Shown here piece by piece: positions 1 through 5,690 of a DNA stretch of 6,435 nucleotides. A program made the position numbers and the translations under genes. Numbering within the stretch: position 1 is the stretch's first letter; each line of letters opens with the position of its first letter. This DNA is from an uncultured Bacteroidota bacterium (GTDB taxonomy: Bacteria > Bacteroidota > Bacteroidia > NS11-12g > UBA9320), in NCBI GenBank assembly GCA_913056425.1, contig CAJXLR010000096.1, forward strand, positions 1-6,435, in the 5' to 3' direction. Under the pieces are notes generated by a model. The model did no database searches. It worked only from the letters and a program-made list of their open reading frames with translations, and was not told where the DNA came from.

Positions 1-518
1 GATTTGACATTACAACTGTTCTGAATGGTATTTGTGATAAGCTTATTAGGAGGCACCCACATATTTATGGAGATGTGGATGCTAAAGATGCAGATGCCGT
101 AAAGCGAAACTGGGAGCAAATAAAGCAAGCCGAAAGCAAAGGTCAGAAAAGTGTATTAAGCGGTGTGCCTCAATCGATGCCAAGCCTAGTGAAGGCCATG
201 CGTATGCAAGAGAAAGCCGCTCAGGTTGGCTTTGACTGGCCAAGTAAAGACCAGGTATGGGATAAGGTGGAAGAGGAGCTGCAAGAGTTTAAGGAAGCAA
301 GTGGGGTAGAGAAGGAGAGGGAGTTTGGTGATTTAATCTTCTCTTTGGTCAATTATGCACGTTGGATGGATATCAATCCCGATGATGCCCTAGAATTCAC
401 GAACAAGAAATTCAAGCAACGTTTTGAAGCCATTGAAAGTCACGCTAAAGCCAACAACCGCCAATTGAAAGATATGAGTCTTGACGAGATGGAAGAAATT
501 TGGCAAAATGCCAAATAG
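1..518 (+). CDS. mazG: MazG family nucleoside triphosphate pyrophosphohydrolase (5' partial)
   Basis: MazG hydrolyses (d)NTPs to the monophosphate and pyrophosphate. It cleans the nucleotide pool and, in E. coli, affects (p)ppGpp levels. The reading frame is open to the left edge (codons in phase from base 3). A GTG at 75 is not the start, because family-typical sequence lies upstream of it (NGICDKLIRRHPHIYGDV). About 171 residues are visible; a full MazG is about 260, so roughly the first third is outside the window. After the conserved RNWEQIK and SVLSGVPQSMPSLVKAMRMQEKAAQ segments, the C-terminal MazG domain shows the metal-binding pair of motifs: EEELQEF (270-290) and EFGD (321-332), the ExxE and ExxD ligands. 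It ends in TAG at 516-518, 2 bp from the stop of the convergent gene. Identification is confident; substrate preference cannot be read from sequence. Confidence 0.95.
   Translation, partial: FDITTVLNGICDKLIRRHPHIYGDVDAKDADAVKRNWEQIKQAESKGQKSVLSGVPQSMPSLVKAMRMQEKAAQVGFDWPSKDQVWDKVEEELQEFKEASGVEKEREFGDLIFSLVNYARWMDINPDDALEFTNKKFKQRFEAIESHAKANNRQLKDMSLDEMEEIWQNAK
498..516 (-). terminator. Candidate hairpin terminator at the mazG/coiled-coil gene junction
   Basis: A perfect 7-bp stem, ATTTGGC (498-504) and GCCAAAT (510-516), encloses a 5-nt loop. Read on the minus strand it lies just past the TAG of the coiled-coil gene and is followed by TTTCTT, which resembles a weak intrinsic terminator. It lies inside the last codons of mazG. 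On the plus strand no T-run follows, so its use for mazG is less likely. The stem is AT-rich and unproven. Confidence 0.4.
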
Positions 519-525
519 ATCTATT
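514..525. repeat. 12-bp palindrome containing both convergent stop codons
   Basis: AATAGATCTATT is a perfect palindrome centred between bases 519 and 520, which are the only two intergenic bases between the convergent genes. Each strand therefore reads the same way through its own TAG stop. It overlaps the right arm of the 498-516 hairpin. It may be chance, a result of both genes ending in similar codons, or part of a two-way transcription end. Confidence 0.6.
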
Positions 526-1456
526 CCAAGTTAAAAGGAGTACGGGTAATCATTTTTCCGTCGCACCACAGTTCGGCCGTATGACTTCCCGTCTTGTATG
601 CTTCGTCTTGAGTATACTTGAATTTAAAGGATTGTTCTGTACCGTCGTATACGAAGTCTTTCTTCTTAGAGAATAGTTTATCCGAGTCGGTAAGTAAATC
701 GTTATTAGCTCCGAGTACTTCTTGATTTGTCCCAATTAGCCTGAGGAGGAGTTCTTTTTCTCCTTCTTCCACGAGTGGGGATTCCAAAATGGTGAAGGAG
801 ATTTCAATTTCGTCGACTTTATTGTGTTTGAACGTTAGCTCCTGCTTCTTACGTCTGTTACGTAACGGTTTTACTGATAGGTCAGATATTTGGAAGGTAG
901 CATCCTTTACCTTGTCTTCGAGTTCTTCTTTTTCTTCAACGATTTCAGTTTTCTCTTTCTGAATCTCTTCGCGCTTTGCTCGCTCTTCATCGATAAGCTT
1001 CTCAAATTTCTCGCGATCTCCTTGGGCGATATCTAGCTTCTGTCTGTAATCGTTTAGTTCTTTCTCGAGTCGTTCAATCTCACCTTTGGCTTCTACCAAG
1101 GCTTTTGGATTCCCACCAACTTGGGCAAGTAACTGTCTGATGCGTACTTTCTTACGACCGAGTTCTTCCAGCGCTTCCGTTCTCTCTGTTCGCAGAGCTT
1201 CCATCTCGTCGTAAATAGAGGTGTACTGTTGATTTAATAGGTCGAGCTGTTCCTGGAGGGAGTCACGGCTGTATTCCGTTTCGTCTAGAACAGACTGAAG
1301 TTCAGCATTGATATCAGCTAAGCTTCTACCATCACGATAGTTGTTGTTGTACCACTCATAGGCGAGCCATGCGTTGGCAGCAATGGATAGGATAAGTAAA
1401 ACAACAAGAAAACCTCTTCCGCTTCGTTTTGGAGTTTCTGACGACTGGTCTGACAT
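521..1456 (-). CDS. Membrane-anchored coiled-coil protein of unknown function (Bacteroidota type)
   Basis: The 311-residue protein has a short polar N-terminus (1-14) and one strong hydrophobic helix at about 15-34 (GFLVVLLILSIAANAWLAY). Long charged heptad-rich coiled coil follows at roughly 45-110 and 120-190, broken near 113-118 by a GGNP turn. A beta-rich C-terminal domain spans about 200-311. With no cleavage site in view, the helix is probably a signal anchor holding the coiled coil and C-domain in the periplasm; this is inferred. I recognise the layout and the C-terminal pattern (KVDEIEISFTILES, late ELWCDG and TPFNL) as similar to uncharacterised Bacteroidota proteins sometimes labelled chromosome segregation or ParA-like. 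No ATPase motif is present, so that label is not supported. The ATG at 1456 is chosen because it directly precedes the anchor; an A/T-rich leader lies upstream. Its stop faces mazG's across 2 bp. Function unknown. Confidence 0.85.
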   Translation of the reverse strand: MSDQSSETPKRSGRGFLVVLLILSIAANAWLAYEWYNNNYRDGRSLADINAELQSVLDETEYSRDSLQEQLDLLNQQYTSIYDEMEALRTERTEALEELGRKKVRIRQLLAQVGGNPKALVEAKGEIERLEKELNDYRQKLDIAQGDREKFEKLIDEERAKREEIQKEKTEIVEEKEELEDKVKDATFQISDLSVKPLRNRRKKQELTFKHNKVDEIEISFTILESPLVEEGEKELLLRLIGTNQEVLGANNDLLTDSDKLFSKKKDFVYDGTEQSFKFKYTQDEAYKTGSHTAELWCDGKMITRTPFNLE

Positions 1457-1622
1457 AAGCTTATACTTGAATGTACAAGTTTACAACAAAATCGACAGGA
1501 GCACTGCACAATGTCGATTGATCAATTACCAATTTCCAAGTGTAGGAACCGATGTGGAATCGCTTATACAATAAGCTACTCCACTTGGAGATTCGAAATT
1601 CATTATTCGAAATTGGATATTC
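1457..1622. repeat. Intergenic region with nested inverted repeats and a 14-bp-period direct repeat
   Basis: This 166-bp gap between two minus-strand genes has no convincing gene. Visible inverted repeats are AATCGACA/TGTCGATT (1490-1497, 1512-1519), TCCAAGTG/CACTTGGA (1535-1542, 1582-1589), CCAATT/AATTGG (1529-1534, 1611-1616) and TGTAGGAA/TTCCTACA (1541-1548, 1620-1627, reaching into the next gene's stop codon). There is also a compact hairpin GCTTAT-ACA-ATAAGC (1562-1576), extendable to TGGA/TCCA across a 3-nt internal loop. ATTCGAAATT is repeated at 1591-1600 and 1605-1614. On the minus strand the 1490-1519 stem is followed by TTTGTTG and might end transcription of the upstream gene. Whether the structures act as terminator, leader or remnant repeat is open. 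Confidence 0.5.
1462..1483. promoter_or_regulatory. Imperfect dyad just upstream of the coiled-coil gene
   Basis: TATACTTG (1462-1469) and CAAGTTTA (1476-1483) form an 8-bp inverted repeat with one mismatch, spaced by 6 bp and lying 5-27 bp before the ATG at 1456. On the minus strand the distal arm reads TAAACTTG, one base from the Bacteroidota -7 consensus TAnnTTTG. However, no TTG lies at the usual 19-21 bp upstream of it. It could be an operator or a weak promoter. Confidence 0.25.
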
Positions 1623-2132
1623 CTACAGGTCGTACTTGCCCCAGTCGATCTTAGTCATGAACTTTTCTTCGAGACAAGTCCATGTGGATGGGGATCTCCA
1701 AGAGCCACGAGCGTAGGCAAAACGGGCTTTTTCCCAGCTGCCGTAACGATCGTAGTTATACTTTAAATAGTGGATTGCAACAACGAGATAGTTGTAGCGT
1801 GATTTCCCACCTTCGAGATTCAAGCGATTGTACCAGTAATCGAAAGTTTCGTCGATTACTTGCAGATCACCATAGTCTGTTCCTCCGGAAAGAGATTTAA
1901 TACATCTCCATCCACTCTCGTTTTGTCCAATTTCTCGAACCAAACCAGGAGGTACACCAATAGACAAACAGACTGAATCTGCTGTTTCTTGAATGGTTTT
2001 TTCCTTAGTCTCAGAAATTTCTACGAATTTTTTTGGATTCGCTTTGATTTTTTTCTGAGCCGTATTATTTTTACCAGCGTAAGGAGTAAAAGCCAATAAG
2101 CCAATCGCTCCGTACAAAATCAAATACTTCAT
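1623..2132 (-). CDS. Small secreted lytic transglycosylase-like (SLT/lysozyme-fold) protein
   Basis: The 169-residue protein starts with a likely Sec signal peptide (MKYLILYGAIGLLAFTPYAG). A lysine/glutamate-rich linker runs to about 48, then a lysozyme-like domain follows. The candidate catalytic acid is E72 in GQNESGW, matching the ES-motif of SLT transglycosylases. YGDLQVI (87-93) sits where the family has its GxMQ-type second motif. YNYLVVAIHYLKYNYDRYGSWEKARFAYARGSW (113-145) matches the late Y/N-rich helix region. Enzymes of this fold cleave the MurNAc-GlcNAc bond of peptidoglycan in the periplasm. Full-length SLT enzymes are usually larger, so this is a single compact domain. Cysteines 55, 77 and 153 could form a disulphide. 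The fold assignment is good; activity is inferred because the second motif is atypical. A candidate promoter and a dyad precede the start. Confidence 0.75.
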   Translation of the reverse strand: MKYLILYGAIGLLAFTPYAGKNNTAQKKIKANPKKFVEISETKEKTIQETADSVCLSIGVPPGLVREIGQNESGWRCIKSLSGGTDYGDLQVIDETFDYWYNRLNLEGGKSRYNYLVVAIHYLKYNYDRYGSWEKARFAYARGSWRSPSTWTCLEEKFMTKIDWGKYDL

Positions 2133-2145
2133 AGTCCTATCGATT

Positions 2146-2160
2146 AATTAGTTACTAATT
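2146..2160. promoter_or_regulatory. Perfect 7-bp dyad in the leader of the SLT-like gene
   Basis: AATTAGT (2146-2152), one central T, then ACTAATT (2154-2160) form a perfect palindrome. It lies 14-28 bp upstream of the ATG at 2132 and downstream of the candidate promoter. The position fits a repressor operator or a short leader hairpin. It is AT-rich, so chance is possible. Confidence 0.35.
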
Positions 2161-2186
2161 GCTAGGATGCTTCCTGTATCAAATCG

Positions 2187-2216
2187 CAAAGGTCGTGTTA
2201 CTTTTTGGTAATCCAA
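2187..2216 (-). promoter_or_regulatory. Candidate Bacteroidota-type promoter for the SLT-like gene
   Basis: On the minus strand a TTG (bases 2216-2214) is followed after exactly 19 bp by GACCTTTG (2194-2187). That is one base from the -7 consensus TAnnTTTG, with the spacing expected for the primary sigma factor of Bacteroidota. Transcription would begin near 2180, giving a leader of about 50 nt that contains the 2146-2160 dyad. The call is by eye only. Confidence 0.35.
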
Positions 2217-2314
2217 GCCGTATGCGTACAGGTTTGTGGTCATTTCTGACAATCCTTATACACAATCCATTCACAATTGCGAAAAACAGTCCCTGTGGTG
2301 ACAGTTTCGTGACT

Positions 2315-2962
2315 TTACTCAAATAATTTGCTGCCAATCCGAACCATGGTAGCGCCTTCTTCTATTGCAATTTGGTAATCGCCACTCATACCCATGGATA
2401 TTGCAGTGAATTCGGACGGATTAGGATGATTTTCCTTGATGTAATCAAACAATTGTTTGGTTTTGCGGAACTCTGATCGCACCTGTTCCTGATCGTCGGT
2501 AAAGGTTGCCATCGACATGATGCCTATAAATCGGATATTAGAGTACCTAGTTAGAAGTTCATTTGATATTTCAGTCTTGAGATTATCCGGTTGAAATCCG
2601 TACTTGGATTCTTCATCAGCTACATGTACTTGCAGTAATACATTTACTGTTAGGCCCGCCTTGGCTGCCTCTTTCTGAATCTCTTTCAGAAGTTTAGTTC
2701 GATCCCCTGAATGTATTAAAGCTGCCTTCCCAATAATCTGCTTCACTTTATTGGTTTGTAGATGACCAATGAGGTGCCATTCAATATCTTGCGGTAGCTC
2801 GACTTCTTTTCTCAACAGTTCTTGAACCCGGTTTTCGGCAAATACACGTTGCCCAGCATTATAAAGCTCCATGAGTTCTTCATTCGAACGATATTTTGAA
2901 ACGGCTACGAGTTGGGTTTCACCGATTTCTTCCAATATGGTCTTCAGATTCTGTTGTATCAT
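2315..2962 (-). CDS. yggS: YggS/PLPBP family pyridoxal phosphate homeostasis protein
   Basis: This 215-residue protein belongs to the YggS/PROSC family, cytosolic single-domain alanine-racemase-fold proteins. They bind pyridoxal 5'-phosphate and buffer its level, with effects on amino acid metabolism, but have no established enzymatic activity. The motifs are clear and in order: LVAVSKYRS with the PLP-forming lysine K23, VFAENRVQE (about 40-48; most members have FGEN), WHLIGHLQTNK, a central QVHVADEESKYGF strand, IRFIGIMSMA, SMGMSGDYQIAIEEG and the terminal VRIGSKLF. The last two segments hold the phosphate-binding region. Length is close to the family norm (about 220-235), with a short N-terminus. 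The ATG at 2962 puts K23 at the expected distance. It is divergent from the lipoprotein-mutS2 operon with 50 bp between starts, so the two promoters must share or overlap that gap. Confidence 0.95.
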   Translation of the reverse strand: MIQQNLKTILEEIGETQLVAVSKYRSNEELMELYNAGQRVFAENRVQELLRKEVELPQDIEWHLIGHLQTNKVKQIIGKAALIHSGDRTKLLKEIQKEAAKAGLTVNVLLQVHVADEESKYGFQPDNLKTEISNELLTRYSNIRFIGIMSMATFTDDQEQVRSEFRKTKQLFDYIKENHPNPSEFTAISMGMSGDYQIAIEEGATMVRIGSKLFE

Positions 2963-3012
2963 TGCAGTTACCGTATTTAGCTCCTGTAGGGGTCGAAATT
3001 ACACATAAAACA

Positions 3013-3348
3013 ATGCGATTAAAAAGACTGTTCATCCTCATACTTGGTGTCTCATTTTTTGGGTGTATGAATCAGTATGCTCCGGTACCTTCAAATGTGA
3101 TTGATTCGGAGAAGTTTACCGACATCGTCGTAGATATTCGATTAGCTGAAGCACAGCAAAAGGTGTATCGCCACAAAGGTTTTTTTGATTCCGATTTGTT
3201 AGATAGTTCATACCAGATGATATATACGGTGCACGATGTTAGCGAAGAGCAGGTAGTGCGTAGTTATAACTTCTATGTTCAGCACCCAAACTGGATGGAT
3301 AAGATAGCGGAAGATGCCATAGAGAAACTTAATCGGATGTTGGAATGA
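3013..3348 (+). CDS. DUF4296-type lipoprotein
   Basis: The 111-residue protein has a basic start (MRLKR), a hydrophobic stretch (LFILILGVSFF) and a cysteine at 18 in FFGC, a relaxed lipobox. It is probably a lipoprotein carried by the outer-membrane lipoprotein pathway. The rest matches the DUF4296 pattern of Bacteroidota: P-x-NVID-x-x-KFTDIVVDIRLAEAQ near 25-48, a mid helix around SSYQMIYTVHDVSEEQVVRSYNFYVQHP, and a closing IAEDAIEKLNRM helix. The frame is open back to an ATG at 2896, but that extension would be antisense to yggS and lacks a signal, so the ATG at 3013 with its A-rich leader (ACATAAAACA) is chosen. Its TGA overlaps the mutS2 ATG by 4 bp (ATGA). No biochemical function is established for the family, as far as I know. 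Confidence 0.85.
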   Translation: MRLKRLFILILGVSFFGCMNQYAPVPSNVIDSEKFTDIVVDIRLAEAQQKVYRHKGFFDSDLLDSSYQMIYTVHDVSEEQVVRSYNFYVQHPNWMDKIAEDAIEKLNRMLE

Positions 3349-4922
3349 ATTTTCCGGAGAACATAGAACAGGTTCTCGGTGTAGATGAGGTGAAAGATAT
3401 ACTACGATCTTATTGTCGCTCTAATGGTGGGCGTCAGTTTGTAGATCGGATGTCGTTTTCCTCCCGCATCAAGCAAATACAACTTTGGCTGAATCAAACC
3501 GATCAGTTTAAAAAGATGATCGACTCAGGTAAGACATTACCTGTTACCGACATTGATTTTAACGAAACGATTACCATCTTAGGTCAAAAGCATGGCTTGC
3601 TGGACAAACAACACTTTGTGGAAATCCGCTCGTTATGTGCTGACATACAGTCGGTCTTAGACTTTTTCGATGATTCCGAGCACTATCCGGAACTGAAGCG
3701 ATTGCTCGAGGAAATGGAGTCCCCGAATCCTTTGATTGATAAGATATCAGAGGTCTTTGATGAGTTTGGTGACTGGAAACGTGATGCGACATTTTTATTA
3801 AGTCAAATTCTAGATGAGCTTGAAGGTCAAGAAAAGCAGATATACAGTTCGGTTCGAAAGGTGTATCAATTGGCTGCGAACAGTGGTTGGACCGCCGAGA
3901 CTGATGTCACTGTGAAGGATGGACGATACGTGATTCCAATTTTTGCGGAGCACAAACGAAAGCTTCGCGGAATCATGCACGACGAATCGGGAGGGGGAAA
4001 GATTTTATATATCGAACCGATTGAAGTTCTTGAGGCAACAAACAAACTCAAAGAGTTGGAGCTTGCTCGAAACCGAGAAATGAAGCGGATTTTGGCCGAG
4101 CTGACCGCCTTTGTTCGGGATTATCTATCAGACATCAAGAAGTTCGCTCACTACATGTCGATGCTCGATTTCATTCGCGCTAAAGCAAAGTTTGCGGTTG
4201 ATGTGGAAGGAAGCTTAGTAGCTGTTAGCAGCAAATCGACCTGCGAGATTAAAGAAATGTACCATCCGTTGCTTTTGATATCCAATCGAGACAAAAGCAA
4301 AGAAACGGTTCCAATGGATTTGACGCTTACCGAGGATGAACGAATCATCGTGATAAGTGGTCCAAATGCCGGAGGTAAATCCGTATCGATAAAAACACTT
4401 TCTCTAAATCAGTACTTGCTACAATGTGGTTTGTTGCCCTCGGCCAACCCGGAGTCGGAATTTGGACTATTTACCAAGATTTTGGTCGATATAGGTGATA
4501 ATCAGTCTATAGAAAACGACCTAAGCTCATACAGCAGTCACTTAACGGCGATGAAGTATTTCATTAAACATGTGAATGAGCGATCGTTAATTGTTGTGGA
4601 TGAGTTAGGTAGTGGGACGGACCCCAATTTTGGAGGGGCGATGGCTGAAGCCATTTTGCTCGAGTTGAACAAACAACGATGTAAAGGGCTGGTAACTACG
4701 CACTTTGGTAATGTGAAGAGTATTGCGAAGTCCGTAGAAGGATTTGCGAATGCCTCGATGGCTTACGATACGGAAAAGTTAAAACCGTTGTATCGATTTG
4801 TACTGGGTAAACCGGGGAGTTCATTTGCGTTGGAGGTTGCTCAGAACATTGGACTTCCTTCAAGAATTATAAAAGCGGCTCGAAAGCGATCGAATATAAA
4901 ACAACAAAAGACGGAGGAATGA
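3345..4922 (+). CDS. mutS2: MutS2, N-terminal core and ATPase half (ends at premature TGA)
   Basis: The 525 residues cover the MutS2 lever/core region and the complete ABC-type ATPase. The start ATG at 3345 overlaps the lipoprotein stop and begins a family-typical MNFPENIEQVLGVDEVKDIL. RDATFLLSQILDELEGQEKQI, a DGRYVIPIFAEHKRKLRGIMHDESGGGKILYIEP core segment and LELARNREMKRIL follow. In the ATPase are Walker A GPNAGGKS (residues 339-346), DNQSIENDLSSYSSHL (signature-like region), Walker B LIVVDELGSGTDP with D419/E420, and TTHFGN (H-loop). MutS2 does not do mismatch repair. It has been linked to anti-recombination and, in B. subtilis, to splitting collided ribosomes. The frame stops at TGA 4920-4922 just after the ATPase (ARKRSNIKQQKTEE). 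This removes the coiled coil, KOW-like and Smr domains, which continue in the same frame downstream. As it stands, the product would be an ATPase without its ribosome/nucleic-acid-binding tail. Confidence 0.93.
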   Translation: MNFPENIEQVLGVDEVKDILRSYCRSNGGRQFVDRMSFSSRIKQIQLWLNQTDQFKKMIDSGKTLPVTDIDFNETITILGQKHGLLDKQHFVEIRSLCADIQSVLDFFDDSEHYPELKRLLEEMESPNPLIDKISEVFDEFGDWKRDATFLLSQILDELEGQEKQIYSSVRKVYQLAANSGWTAETDVTVKDGRYVIPIFAEHKRKLRGIMHDESGGGKILYIEPIEVLEATNKLKELELARNREMKRILAELTAFVRDYLSDIKKFAHYMSMLDFIRAKAKFAVDVEGSLVAVSSKSTCEIKEMYHPLLLISNRDKSKETVPMDLTLTEDERIIVISGPNAGGKSVSIKTLSLNQYLLQCGLLPSANPESEFGLFTKILVDIGDNQSIENDLSSYSSHLTAMKYFIKHVNERSLIVVDELGSGTDPNFGGAMAEAILLELNKQRCKGLVTTHFGNVKSIAKSVEGFANASMAYDTEKLKPLYRFVLGKPGSSFALEVAQNIGLPSRIIKAARKRSNIKQQKTEE

Positions 4923-5024
4923 CTCGCAACGCTAGAGTTAGAGCGCAAAGAAATTCTAGAGCGTTTAGACGACCTTAAAGCGAAGGAGTCCTATCTAGGG
5001 CAATTAAAGGCTGAATACTTTGAC

Positions 5025-5690
5025 TTGAAGAAGAGCTTAGACTCGTCGAAGAAGGAGATGCTGGAAGATTCTCGTCAAAAGGCACAGGCCATCATACGTG
5101 AGGCGAATGCAGAAATAGAGAACACCATAAAGCGTATTAAGGAGAGTCAGGCAGATAAGAAGGTGACTCAGCGAGCAAGAAAATCACTGGAACGAAAACG
5201 AGGAGAGCTGTCAGGCAAATCGACTGATAAGCCTGTACAAGAGGTTGCGAAAATTGATATTGGTAGTACGGTTAAGATCCCCAATTCAAACGCGACAGGC
5301 GAGGTAATACAAATCAGAAAAGACAGGGCCGTAGTGTTGGCGGGAATTATGAAATCCACCTACCCGATTAGCGAATTGAAGCCCGTAAAAGCCAAAAAGA
5401 AGGAAAAGTCTAAAGTTCATGTAGGTTTCGTAAATAGACAGCAGAGCTTTGCGATGGAGAAGGATGTTCGGGGCATGCGAGCAGAAGAAGCCATTAAAGA
5501 AATCGAAACATGGATTGATGATGCCGTAGTGATTGGAGTGACCAATCTGCGGTTGATTCACGGGAAAGGTAATGGAATATTAAAGCAATTAGTTCGTGAC
5601 TATTTTGGCTCGCGGTCGTACATCAAACGTATTTCGTACGAAGATGTTCGAATGGGCGGAGAAGGTGTAAGTTTGATAGAACTGTCATGA
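5025..5690 (+). CDS. mutS2: MutS2 C-terminal half: coiled coil, KOW-like and Smr domain
   Basis: This in-frame continuation of mutS2 has homologous sequence from 4923. The first standard start codon after the TGA is TTG 5025, with ATG next at 5058; neither has a clear initiation signal, so independent expression is doubtful. The order is: the end of the coiled coil with the family-typical AQAIIREANAEIENTIKRIKESQADK, a linker, a KOW-like beta domain from about 5250 to 5385 (IDIGSTVKIPNSNATGEVIQIRKDRAVVL), then an Smr domain. The Smr domain keeps DVRGMRAEEA (DVRG at 5463-5474), LRLIHGKGNGILKQLVRDY (HGKGNG at 5559-5576) and the final GGEGVSLIEL. Smr domains bind or cut nucleic acid; in MutS2, KOW and Smr contact ribosomes or branched DNA. 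All motifs look intact, which argues against a long-dead gene. The TGA stop overlaps the next gene's ATG (ATGA, 5687-5690). Confidence 0.85.
   Translation: MKKSLDSSKKEMLEDSRQKAQAIIREANAEIENTIKRIKESQADKKVTQRARKSLERKRGELSGKSTDKPVQEVAKIDIGSTVKIPNSNATGEVIQIRKDRAVVLAGIMKSTYPISELKPVKAKKKEKSKVHVGFVNRQQSFAMEKDVRGMRAEEAIKEIETWIDDAVVIGVTNLRLIHGKGNGILKQLVRDYFGSRSYIKRISYEDVRMGGEGVSLIELS

Larger units (their letters stand above)
3345..5690 (+). pseudogene. mutS2: Full mutS2 locus interrupted by one in-frame TGA
   Basis: The two open frames are in the same phase, and the 99 bases between 4923 and the first in-frame standard start (TTG 5025) translate to typical MutS2 coiled coil (LATLELERKEILERLDDLKAKE). 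Read through, the locus has 782 codons including the final stop, close to B. subtilis MutS2 as I recall it (about 785 residues), so nothing is missing except one residue. There is no indel and no second stop. The upstream and downstream genes overlap the ends by 4 bp each, as in an intact operon. Possible explanations are a recent nonsense mutation, a base-call error, or functional readthrough. The stop is followed by C (TGA-C), reported as a weak termination context in bacteria. The surrounding genes use TGG for tryptophan and TGA as true stops, so a recoded genome is unlikely. Confidence 0.75.

Noticed and set aside
75..77. GTG at 75 as the start of mazG
   Set aside because: Conserved MazG sequence (CDKLIRRHPHIYGDV) is encoded upstream in the same frame up to the window edge.
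1318..1574. Small open frames on both strands over the start of the coiled-coil gene and the adjacent gap
   Set aside because: They are low-complexity shadows of the real gene and the AT-rich gap, with no recognisable protein features.
2286..2300. Terminator for yggS: ACAG-GGA-CTGT followed by five T on the minus strand
   Set aside because: The stem is only 4 bp with a 3-nt loop; the T-run is suggestive but the hairpin is too weak to call.
2994..3001. TAATTTCG on the minus strand as -7 element for yggS
   Set aside because: One mismatch to the consensus and no TTG at 19-21 bp upstream (only a T-run), so it is not distinguishable from chance.
2896..3012. Longer N-terminus for the DUF4296 lipoprotein starting at 2896
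   Set aside because: It would run antisense over the start of yggS, and it would bury the lipoprotein signal sequence, which begins naturally at the ATG at 3013.
4919..4978. GGAGGA followed by ATG overlapping the mutS2 TGA, as if a new gene restarted there
   Set aside because: The ATG is in another frame and gives only 19 codons before TAA, with no coding character. Bacteroidota rarely use Shine-Dalgarno sites, and the real homology continues in the original frame.
3345..5690. TGA read genome-wide as tryptophan (alternative code) or as selenocysteine
   Set aside because: The lipoprotein and the mutS2 C-terminal half end at TGA at proper family ends, and tryptophan is encoded by TGG throughout. 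The position is not a known selenocysteine site and no SECIS-like hairpin was evident after it.
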